Of a stretch of 7,217 bases of DNA, positions 1 through 6,600 are shown one piece after another. The stretch is from contig JBMNSQ010000090.1 in the NCBI GenBank assembly GCA_050945275.1, positions 1-7,217 on the forward strand, given 5' to 3'. The position numbers and the translations under genes are program-made. The notes below the pieces were generated by a model. It was not told the DNA's origin, searched no databases, and worked only from the letters and a program-made list of their open reading frames with translations. The number at the start of each line of letters is the position of its first letter. Within the stretch, counting starts at the first letter, position 1. Origin of the DNA: JAAYWY01 sp050945275. GTDB lineage: Bacteria > Bacillota > DTU030 > DUMP01.

Positions 1-1
1 A

Positions 2-109
2 TCTGAGCACCCTTGGCGTAAACCAATGCCGATGGTGAAACGTCGACGTGATCCGGTGGAGGATTATTTTGAGAAGAATGAGTGGCGTCATCAATACGCT
101 CAATATTGA
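2..109 (+). CDS. C-terminal fragment of a probable transposase
   Basis: An open frame enters from the left edge and runs 35 codons to a TGA at 107-109. Its tail is basic and carries an HPWRKP motif near residue 3, then a KRRRDP stretch, an acidic-aromatic EDYFEKNEW segment, and the end RHQYAQY. HPWR-type tails occur at the C-terminus of integrase-core (DDE) transposases of IS481/ISNCY-like elements; that match is from memory. The repeat-bearing IS end about 200 bp downstream supports the call. The catalytic domain is not in the window, so activity cannot be judged. It could instead be the end of an unrelated basic protein. Confidence 0.45.
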   Translation, partial: SEHPWRKPMPMVKRRRDPVEDYFEKNEWRHQYAQY

Positions 110-114
110 TTTCC

Positions 115-234
115 CTAGGCAACCTACAGCTTTCTTGGCCAGCGATTCGGGTTCTGTCCAGGGTGCGAAGCAGGCGTTAGCCCTTGCCCTGGACAGGTTC
201 CGGACGCTGGCTATAATCAAACAGGGTTGCCTAG
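115..234 (+). repeat. 120-nt nested inverted repeat, candidate structured RNA
   Basis: Four paired segments nest inside one another. CTAGGCAACC (115-124) pairs with 225-234, 10 bp perfect. GCCAGCG (138-144) pairs with 205-211, 7 bp. Positions 146-151 pair with 199-204, 6 bp. CTGTCCAGGG (154-163) pairs with 187-196, 10 bp perfect. The apical loop is about 20-23 nt. Seven further or internal G-T pairs (125-224, 137-212, 147-203, 151-199, 153-197, 164-186, 165-185) pair only in a plus-strand RNA; on the other strand they become A-C mismatches. The structure starts six bases after the transposase stop codon and ends 90 bp before the IS end. No T-tract follows, so it is not an ordinary terminator. 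Its function is unknown. Confidence 0.6.
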
Positions 235-261
235 TGGCCATCGCTTTTTCTGAATTTACTT

Positions 262-318
262 GGGGGACATTTTGTCAGTCCAAATGAGCATGTTTTGGGG
301 TGACATTTTCACTGTCCC
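262..318 (+). repeat. Tandem terminal repeats at the IS end
   Basis: Two direct near-repeats lie 36 bp apart: GGGGGACATTTTGTCAGTCC (262-281) and GGGGTGACATTTTCACTGTC (297-316). They share GGGG, GACATTTT and a final GTCC-like end. Their position just inside the presumed IS terminus fits transposase-binding sites. Confidence 0.55.
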
Positions 319-346
319 TTGACATGGCAAAATAAAAAATTAACAA
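319..346 (+). promoter_or_regulatory. Possible hybrid promoter: -35 in the IS end, -10 outside
   Basis: A perfect TTGACA (319-324) forms the last bases of the presumed IS. After a 16-bp A-rich spacer comes TAACAA (341-346), a weak -10. Transcription would run toward the hydrogenase gene about 125 bp away. The -35 is good and the -10 poor, so this is a candidate only. IS ends that supply an outward -35 are a known phenomenon. Confidence 0.3.
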
Positions 347-347
347 A

Positions 348-365
348 CTGTGAACGTGTTCGAGG
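348..365 (+). promoter_or_regulatory. Weak Rex-like operator candidate
   Basis: TGTGAA (349-354), a 4-bp gap and TTC (359-361) match one half and part of the other half of the Rex consensus TTGTGAA-N4-TTCACAA, 9 of 14 informative positions. Rex senses NADH/NAD+ and controls hydrogenase genes in several clostridia, so its place upstream of a hydrogenase is suggestive. The right half-site is poor. Confidence 0.18.
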
Positions 366-435
366 CAGACTTAGTGGTTTACCGTTAACACTTGCAGAAT
401 GCCAATATTAAACGAAGGAGCAGGACATCCTAGAT

Positions 436-477
436 ATGAAAAAACAACACAAAAAAGCGAAGATGCGGAGTGAATGA
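436..477 (+). CDS. Possible 13-residue leader peptide
   Basis: An ATG at 436 opens a frame of 13 codons, very rich in lysine (MKKQHKKAKMRSE), that stops at TGA 475-477. An AAGGAG site lies at 415-420, but its 15-nt spacing to the ATG is longer than usual. The stop overlaps the first codons of the hydrogenase frame, so translation of the two could be coupled. It could equally be chance, since the frame is short and A-rich. Confidence 0.2.
   Translation: MKKQHKKAKMRSE
467..470 (+). promoter_or_regulatory. Shine-Dalgarno site that would favour GTG 479
   Basis: GGAG at 467-470 (context CGGAGTGA) sits 8 nt before the in-frame GTG at 479-481, an ideal spacing. It overlaps the GTG at 470 and therefore cannot serve that start. 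The coding region may thus begin at codon 4 of the longest frame. Confidence 0.45.
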
Positions 478-1825
478 TGTGCAGACAAATAGAGAGCTCC
501 AGACAGCAATTTTGCGGGAAGTTGCTGCCGCTGCTTGGGCAAACCGCCTGGAAAAAGTGGGAGAAGAATTAGTTAGGCGATATGCAGAAAGCGAGGCAGG
601 CGCCCGAAAAATATATGATTTGGTGAAAGCAGCTCGGGGTATTGATGCCGAAGAATTGTCCCCGGACACACCTATGGTGATTCAAGTCGATAGCTTATGT
701 GATGAGAACTGTGTTTGCGGTGCAGAGGAAGGTTCACCTTGTGTCCAGGCCTGCCCGGTGGGAGCGTTGCAAGAAACGGATCGTAAGGCCAATATCGACT
801 TTACAAACTGTGTTAATTGCGAGCGCTGCATAGAAGCGTGCGAAAACGGTGCTATTATGGAGCGCCCCCAGGTCGCTCCCTTAATTAATTTACTTAAAGA
901 GGCGACGGGGCCGGTTTATGCTGCTGTAGCCCCGGCTTTTGTCGGTCAGTTCGGACCGGAGTTCACACCGGGTAAGATGCGTTCAGCCTTAAAAGAAATT
1001 GGCTTTACCGATATGGTAGAAGTGGCTCTGTTTGCTGATATGCTTTCCATCCGAGAAGCGGTAGAGTTTGATGTCCGGGTGAAGCAGGAAGAAGACTACA
1101 TGATAACATCCTGTTGTTGCCCTATTTGGGTGAAGTTAATTCAGAAAAAGTTTCCTGAGCTGTTAGATAAGGTTTCCACCTCAGTATCACCCATGGTGGC
1201 GGCGGGACGGGTCCTCAAAGCCTGGGCCCCGGAGGCGAAGGTAGTATTTATTGGACCCTGCTTATCCAAGAAAGCCGAAGCACTAGACGCCGATGTGTTT
1301 GGTGCTATCGATCTAGTGGTAACATTTAAAGAAGTACAGCTGATTTTCGAGGCTATGGAGCTTAAACCGGAAGAACTTACCGATAATGATAAGCCGCAGG
1401 CTTCTTGGGGTGGGCGTAGTTATGCCCACACCGGCGGCGTTACGTCGGCCATAGCTGCTTCACTGGAGCGGATAAATCCGGAGCGAGAAATAAAGATCCG
1501 GGCTCTACAAGTCGATGGTGTAGCTGATTGTCAGCGTTTACTGGCTGATTACGTAGCTGGAAAGAGAGACGGCAATTTTATCGAAGGAATGGGTTGCACG
1601 GGTGGTTGTGTCGGTGGCCCGGCGGCCTTGATTCCGGCTGCCGAAGGAACAGAACGAGTAAAACACTACGCTGTCATGGCTCCGCACCTTTCACCGATGG
1701 ACAACCGGGAGGTATTTGCAGTTTTGGAGGATTTGGGTTTCCCTGGGATCAGTAGCTTGTCGGATGAAGGGAAAATTGGTAGGATGTTGGAAAGGTTGTA
1801 TCAAAGAGATAAAGCGGGTGTCTAA
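470..1825 (+). CDS. Ferredoxin-type [FeFe] hydrogenase (H-cluster) protein, non-canonical type
   Basis: This predicted cytoplasmic iron-sulfur protein of 451 residues would take up or evolve H2 with ferredoxin-like electron carriers, or sense H2 or redox state. Residues 1-70 are helical and lack the 2Fe-2S domain of large hydrogenases. Residues 77-124 carry two 4Fe-4S-type cysteine sets (C77, C81, C83, C91, C95 in CVQACPVGA; C114, C117, C120, C124). The H-cluster domain follows: L1 is TSCCCPIW (213-220), L2 is GPCLSKKAE (262-270), and L3 is EGMGCTGGCVGGP (372-384). All four expected cluster-binding cysteines are present. The canonical forms are TSCCPxW, MPCxxKxxE and ExMxCxxGCxxGGG, so this belongs outside the classic group A enzymes. 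The protein ends about 70 residues after L3. No HydE, HydF, HydG or partner subunit is adjacent. The start is either GTG 470 or, with better ribosome-site spacing, GTG 479. A hydrogen-sensing or electron-transfer role without high catalysis remains possible. Confidence 0.9.
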   Translation: MNDVQTNRELQTAILREVAAAAWANRLEKVGEELVRRYAESEAGARKIYDLVKAARGIDAEELSPDTPMVIQVDSLCDENCVCGAEEGSPCVQACPVGALQETDRKANIDFTNCVNCERCIEACENGAIMERPQVAPLINLLKEATGPVYAAVAPAFVGQFGPEFTPGKMRSALKEIGFTDMVEVALFADMLSIREAVEFDVRVKQEEDYMITSCCCPIWVKLIQKKFPELLDKVSTSVSPMVAAGRVLKAWAPEAKVVFIGPCLSKKAEALDADVFGAIDLVVTFKEVQLIFEAMELKPEELTDNDKPQASWGGRSYAHTGGVTSAIAASLERINPEREIKIRALQVDGVADCQRLLADYVAGKRDGNFIEGMGCTGGCVGGPAALIPAAEGTERVKHYAVMAPHLSPMDNREVFAVLEDLGFPGISSLSDEGKIGRMLERLYQRDKAGV

Positions 1826-1881
1826 GAAGCTGGGTTATACTTGGCTCTGACTGATAATGGAACCGGAAACCGTTGACAAGT

Positions 1882-1908
1882 ACTTCTTAATCACATTTAG
1901 AAGTTTTT
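1882..1908 (+). terminator. Small hairpin with T-run, weak terminator candidate
   Basis: ACTTCT (1882-1887) pairs with AGAAGT (1899-1904), followed by TTTTT (1904-1908). It lies 57 bp after the hydrogenase stop codon. The stem is short and AT-rich, so its strength is doubtful. Confidence 0.3.
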
Positions 1909-1924
1909 CGGAGTTTGCGGGTAA

Positions 1925-1966
1925 AAGTGCCAGCCGTCCGGGTTTATCCTTCGATGGATGGCACTT
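1925..1966 (+). terminator. Hairpin between hydrogenase and transporter genes
   Basis: AAGTGCCA (1925-1932) pairs with TGGCACTT (1959-1966). One G-A mismatch separates this from an inner stem, CCGTC (1934-1938) with GATGG (1953-1957). The loop is 14 nt. The downstream sequence CGTTT is only weakly T-rich. It may end hydrogenase transcripts, or it may lie in the 5' leader of the transporter mRNA if transcription starts at the TTGACA at 1873-1878. The sequence does not decide between these. Confidence 0.4.
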
Positions 1967-1991
1967 CGTTTACTATAATAACACTTCAAAA

Positions 1992-2022
1992 TGGACACAA
2001 CACCTCCTGAATATAATATAAT
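1992..2022 (+). promoter_or_regulatory. Candidate promoter for the transporter gene
   Basis: TGGACA (1992-1997) stands 19 bp before TATAAT (2017-2022). A second TATAAT overlaps at 2012-2017 and another lies at 1974-1979. The -10 boxes are perfect, but the spacing or the -35 is imperfect in each case. A start near 2029 would give a leader of about 80 nt. Confidence 0.3.
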
Positions 2023-2096
2023 ACAGACAACTTATTTCTTTGTCCAACAAATTGGTGAAGGAAGGGCAATTTCCGAGAATCTACCCGTATTCTATT

Positions 2097-2102
2097 GGAG
2101 GG
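2097..2102 (+). promoter_or_regulatory. Shine-Dalgarno site fixing the transporter start
   Basis: GGAGGG at 2097-2102 precedes the ATG at 2111 by 8 nt. The in-frame ATG at 1991 has no such site, and the 40 residues it would add are not membrane-like. Confidence 0.75.
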
Positions 2103-2110
2103 AACCAGTC

Positions 2111-3475
2111 ATGAGGTTTGATTTTTATAACGTTCTTATGAATCCTTTTTTTCTCACCTTTATCACTCTGTTTCTCGGTGTATGGTTCGGCGGCTGGAAA
2201 CGAATGGGGCACATGCAGTTAGGTATAGGTGGGGCACTATTTGTAGGAATTTTTTTAGGGTGGCTTACCCATTTTATTGCTTTGTCCTTACCGAAGGGAC
2301 ATACAGGTTATGAGGCGGCACAGAAAATCCTGACATCAGGTACAATTCCGTCACAAATGAGCAGTTTTGTGTTGATCTTATTCATTGTAGCAATCGGGCT
2401 TCTTGCTTCCCGTGATTTAAAAATGGTTCTAAGAAAATACGGCATTCAGTTTATTGTGCTTGGGATTGTCATTACTTTTATCGGTGCGTGCCTATCTTAT
2501 TTATCCATGTATATTATTCCAAATTCAAACGTTTATGAAGCATCCGGGATTTATACCGGAGCACTTACAAGCTCGCCCGGACTTGGCATGGCAATGGAAT
2601 CCTCCCAGAAGCATGTTTCTAGTTTGGCAGACAAATATGAGACGCTCTCTGAAAATCAAAAACATGAATTTTTCCGGCTTCTGGGCTTGTCTGAAAATCC
2701 AACGTCTGAAACATTGAACTCTCTAGATCACGAAGAGGTAATGGCGGCTACCGAGAATGTCAAAAGTTATGTGGGCACGGGTTATGCGGTAGCTTATCCC
2801 TTCGGCATGATTGCTGTTATTTTAGCGATCATTATTATTCCTAAGATTTTTCGAATCGACATTCCGGCAGAGCTTGAGGCATATCGTCGGGAAATTGCGC
2901 AGACAGGGGACGGCAAAACAGAAGAGTCTATTTCGGTCTTTTTTGATTTAAAGTCATATGCATTTGTTTCTGTAATTGGCTATCTTGTAGGCATGGTGGA
3001 AATATACCTTGGTCCCTTAGGGTATGTCAGCCTCGGTGCTATTGGCGGATGTCTGCTGATCTCTATTTGGTTTGGTAGTATAGGAAAACTAGGTCCGTTT
3101 CGCTTTCGCATGGATACCAAAGTACTGGGGACAATTCGAGATCTTACGCTTGCAAGTTACATAGGGATGATTGGCTTGACCTATGGCCATCAAGTGATTG
3201 AAGCGTTGATAGGCTCCGGGGTATATCTTGCAGTAGCTTCGCTCGTCATTGCGTTATTGTGCGTTGGAGTCGGTTATTTATTAGGCCGACATGTGTTTGG
3301 ACTAAACTGGATTCTTCTGTCAGGGGCGATATGCGGGGGAATGACATCTACGCCCGGACTTGGAATGGCTGTTGATTCGGCAAATTGCGACGACCCGGCC
3401 GCAGGATATGCCGCTACCTATCCCTTCGCTTTAATATGCATGGTTCTATTCACAAATATTATGTATCAGATTTAA
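2111..3475 (+). CDS. AspT/YidE-family (aspartate:alanine exchanger type) membrane transporter
   Basis: A polytopic inner-membrane protein of 454 residues with two homologous halves. Each half carries the family signature: GALTSSPGLGMA at 150-161 followed later by GYAVAYPFG (224-232), and GGMTSTPGLGMA at 409-420 followed closely by GYAATYPFA (432-440). About ten hydrophobic segments are visible, for example 12-28, 36-56, 84-100, 113-136, 228-245, 283-300, 304-320, 345-362, 370-391 and 436-450. In this family (TC 2.A.81) AspT swaps aspartate for alanine, but the substrate here cannot be read from sequence. Two oddities stand out. The central RCK_C (TrkA-C) domains of AspT (about 540 residues) are absent, leaving only a hydrophilic linker at about 248-280. 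Also, the first half has about 50 extra polar residues (162-219) between its signature and GYA. The start at 2111 is chosen for its strong ribosome site. An unrecognised carboxylate or amino-acid carrier is the main alternative. Confidence 0.82.
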   Translation: MRFDFYNVLMNPFFLTFITLFLGVWFGGWKRMGHMQLGIGGALFVGIFLGWLTHFIALSLPKGHTGYEAAQKILTSGTIPSQMSSFVLILFIVAIGLLASRDLKMVLRKYGIQFIVLGIVITFIGACLSYLSMYIIPNSNVYEASGIYTGALTSSPGLGMAMESSQKHVSSLADKYETLSENQKHEFFRLLGLSENPTSETLNSLDHEEVMAATENVKSYVGTGYAVAYPFGMIAVILAIIIIPKIFRIDIPAELEAYRREIAQTGDGKTEESISVFFDLKSYAFVSVIGYLVGMVEIYLGPLGYVSLGAIGGCLLISIWFGSIGKLGPFRFRMDTKVLGTIRDLTLASYIGMIGLTYGHQVIEALIGSGVYLAVASLVIALLCVGVGYLLGRHVFGLNWILLSGAICGGMTSTPGLGMAVDSANCDDPAAGYAATYPFALICMVLFTNIMYQI

Positions 3476-3554
3476 GGGTTCAAGTCGAGATTATTGTCAA
3501 ACTGTGATACTACCTTATAAGGGCAATCGAATATGGGGGGCATACGAAATGATC

Positions 3555-3588
3555 AAAGGCCTGACACCTTCTGCAGTGTCAGGCCTTT
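3555..3588. terminator. Perfect palindrome between convergent genes; bidirectional terminator or REP-like repeat (copy 1)
   Basis: AAAGGCCTGACAC (3555-3567) and GTGTCAGGCCTTT (3576-3588) form a 13-bp perfect stem with an 8-nt loop. It lies 79 bp after the transporter stop and 34 bp after the S-layer gene stop, so it could end transcription from both sides. Only the three T residues of the stem end follow the GC-rich part, on either strand, so a classic U-tract is missing. The same arms recur at 7177-7207. Confidence 0.65.
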
Positions 3589-3622
3589 AGGCTGGATACT
3601 AGTAGGTAAGGCCTAGCTGACC

Positions 3623-6600
3623 TTAAGAGATTGTAGGTTCGCCGACTACACTGTCGCTAAATCGCTGAAGCAAAACTGCAGTTTCTGCTCTGGTGGCACT
3701 GTCTTGGGGAACGAGAGCGTTCTTCGTTCGGCCGTTAATCAGTCCCGCGCCGTAGGCCCACTGTATGGCAGGGATAGCATATTCGGAAATGTCGAAGGCG
3801 TCGTGGTAGAGGAGGAGATTAGCATTTTCACTGACGCTTACATTGTAGCCTTTGTACTGGGCGTAGCGGTAAAGTATGGTTGCCAATTGCTCATGGGTGA
3901 TGTTTCCGGAAGGGTCAAAGGAGCTGGCGTCATAACCTTTAACGATCTTGTTCTCGGCGGCCCAGTGTATGGCTGCAGAATACCATGTTTCATCCTCAAC
4001 ATCGGTAAAACTGCTTGCTGCTTTCGCTTCCGGCTGTCCTTCCATACGCCACAGGATTGCAGTTATCATGGCGCGTGTAGTTTTCAAATTCGGTTCAAAT
4101 GTGGTCTCGTTTGTGCCGTTCATTAGTCCGTTGCTGTTCACATATTCTACCGCAGTGTAGAACCAGTCATTTTCATTGATATCCGCAAAAGGGCACACCC
4201 AGTTGCTTTCATCTGGAAAAAACAATTCCTCGACGGCGTGCTTGGTTCGGGTATTGCCGACCTTTTTTATAGTCAAAGTTGCGGCTTGGCTGCTGTTTGC
4301 CTCGTAGTTGCCGCTGGCTGCGATGTTGGCTTTTACATAGTAAGTGCCAACATCCACCGGTGCTGTGCCTGCGTTTTTCGTGCCCGCATAAGTTAGCGTT
4401 GTACATGCGGAATCTGTGTAGTAGGTGTAGGTAACTGTACCATCTGGCGTTGTTCCTCCCGCCACGCCAGTGACGATGGCGGCATCAATTGTTATCGGGC
4501 GTCCGGTTTTGATAACGCTCTTATCCGTCAGCACGATGGTAGGTGTCGCTGCTGCTATTGTCCATTCATTGTTGATGCCGCTTCCTTCTGTCAGTGTATA
4601 ATTGCTGTCAGAGAGTGTAGCTGCGGCTGCCGTATAAGTACCGGCATCCGTTGCCGAAATGATGCCAGTGTAGCTGCTTACCTGAGTGGTATCGCCAGGT
4701 AGTGCATTGGTAACGACGGCCGAAATGGATTTTTCCGTATTGTTATAAACAAAGTCGCTGTGGTCGGTCCAGGTCAGACGGACGGGCTTAGGTCTAATTG
4801 TACCCGTAAGGTTAGAGAAATCTAGCTCATATAAACCGGCCCTTGCCCCGGTGAGCGATACGCCGGTAACATTTACGTTCTTATTCTGTCCAGCGTTAGC
4901 ATCGCTGAAGGTTATGACGGGAGTGCCTAAGAGAGATACATCTGTCATGTGGCCTGCGTCAATCTCACCGGGTTTAAGCCTCAGGCCTATTGTTCCCGAC
5001 ACCATGTAGTCTGCTTCAACGGATTTGTCATAGGTCTTACTGGCAATCTCGATATTGGCAAGTTGAAGCCTGATTTTATCCACAGGATCTTCAGCAGCTA
5101 GTGCAGAGATTGTTACCTCAATAGTTCGGGACAAGTCATTTTTGCTTACTGTTAGGATGACGTTGGTATCGTTTTTTTGCCGTGCAATTGTGGCGTCACC
5201 GCTGCTAATGTTAATCACATCGGGATTATTGGAAAACCATATTACACCGTTGTCGGTCCCTACGGTGAAATCAGTGCAGACAGCAGTAACAGTTTCGTTG
5301 TTATTGAGAAAAACCGGTGTCGCCGAGATATAGGCCGCGTCAGTGCCGTCAATACCGGCGAGGCGTGGATAAAGATTGTCGGAAAATACCCAGTTGGATG
5401 CTGTGCCCAGGCTGCCACTTAAGTTTTGGCCGACCATCTCTAAAGTTAGTTTGCCTTCAGCCTGCCTTTCACAGTCTGTGTCAGCGATGCCTCCTACAGT
5501 ACACATCTGCTTATCGTAGAAGCAGTTTATTACTGTACCGTTAAGGCTCTGTCCTGCCACCCCACCGGCATTGGTTTTGCCGCTAACTTTGCCGATGTTA
5601 TAGCAGTATTTCACAGTGCCGTAATTACAACCCACAAGGCCACCTGTACTGTCGCCATCGTTTCCAGTAGATTCGCCGCTGATGCTGCCAGTGTTGTAGC
5701 AGTATTCAAGGCAGCCGCTAGTTAAGTGTCCTACAACACCACCGATGTAATTTTGACCGCTAACGTTTCCGCTGTTAAAGCAGTTAGTTATCGTGATGTC
5801 GGTGGTACTATAGCCGATGATGCCACCGACGTAGTTTTTGCCGTTGCTAACATTACCACTATTTCTGCAGTTTGCTATTGTACCTGGCGGTTTCTTTGTA
5901 GCGTGGTTATAACCGATAATGCCGCCCACATATTTGCCATTGCCGCTAATAACTCCGCTATTGTCGCAATTCAGGATTATGGCATTGAGTCCATATCCCG
6001 CAATACCGCCGACATTATTACTACCGGTCACACTCCCATTGTTATGGCAATTGCTAAGCTTACCGCTGGAGAGACACCCCACAACTCCCCCAATGCGGTC
6101 AGACCCTTGTATGTAACTGTCTGCTATAATGATATTACTAATGGTTGCGCTTTGGGCATATCCGAATAATCCCTGGTATTTTATGGAGGCCCCTGTTTCT
6201 GTTGGGTTGATATAAACCCCGCTAATAGTATAGTTGCCGCCGTCAAAGCTTCCTTCAAACTTATGGGTACTTGTGCCTATTGCCGACCATTCCTTAAACG
6301 TTCCGCTGTTTAGCGTACCGTTGGAGGACAAGACATTTTCGTTTAGCATAATATTGGCCGTCATCTCGAAATATGTGCTGCTGTAAGTTATTCCTCCGGC
6401 TACGTTCGCCGAAAGTTGAGCCAGGTCAATGGCGGTGCTAATGAGATAAGGGTTTGTTTCGCTTCCGTTGCCGCCACTAAAGGCATAGTTCGTATTTGCG
6501 GTCGGCATCTTGCCATCCCAAACCGTAGGCTCGGACGATGTCCTTAATTCGGTATCCGATAAACTGTTCGGCGTTAATAAAACTGGGGTTGCGTCGTCCG

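Larger units (their letters stand above)
1..324 (+). mobile_element. 3' end of an insertion sequence (partial)
   Basis: The stretch holds the C-terminal codons of a probable transposase, a long non-coding tail, and a likely IS terminus. Two tandem near-copies of a GGGG(T)GACATTTT motif lie at 262-281 and 297-318, and the tail ends in CCCTTGACA. Such terminal repeats usually bind the transposase. I recall similar ends, reading TGTCAAGGGACAGTG from outside inward, in integrase-core IS elements of Firmicutes, but I could not check this. The other IS end and the target duplication lie outside the window, so the boundary at about 324 is inferred from the last recognisable terminal bases. Family assignment is open. 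Confidence 0.5.

Noticed and set aside
154..196. Integron attC-like site (GTTAGCC near 177)
   Set aside because: The core does not match GTTRRRY, no paired inverse core or integrase is seen, and the stem is explained by the larger nested repeat.
48..287. Plus-strand 79-codon frame in the IS tail
   Set aside because: It overlaps the transposase end in another frame, crosses the nested hairpin and terminal repeats, and has no recognisable protein features.
430..669. Minus-strand 79-codon frame over the hydrogenase start
   Set aside because: It lies antisense to a well-supported gene, with no motif.
1991..2110. N-terminal extension of the transporter from ATG 1991
   Set aside because: There is no ribosome site before 1991, the 40 added residues are not family-like, and GGAGGG stands 8 nt before ATG 2111.
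2328..2340. CCTGA-CA-TCAGG palindrome
   Set aside because: It is a short symmetry inside transporter coding sequence and is not related to the longer AAGGCCTGACAC repeats.
5489..6172. CRISPR-like regular repeats
   Set aside because: The periodicity is at protein level (GLUG units of 26-33 codons). The DNA units are diverged and there are no constant-length repeats and spacers.
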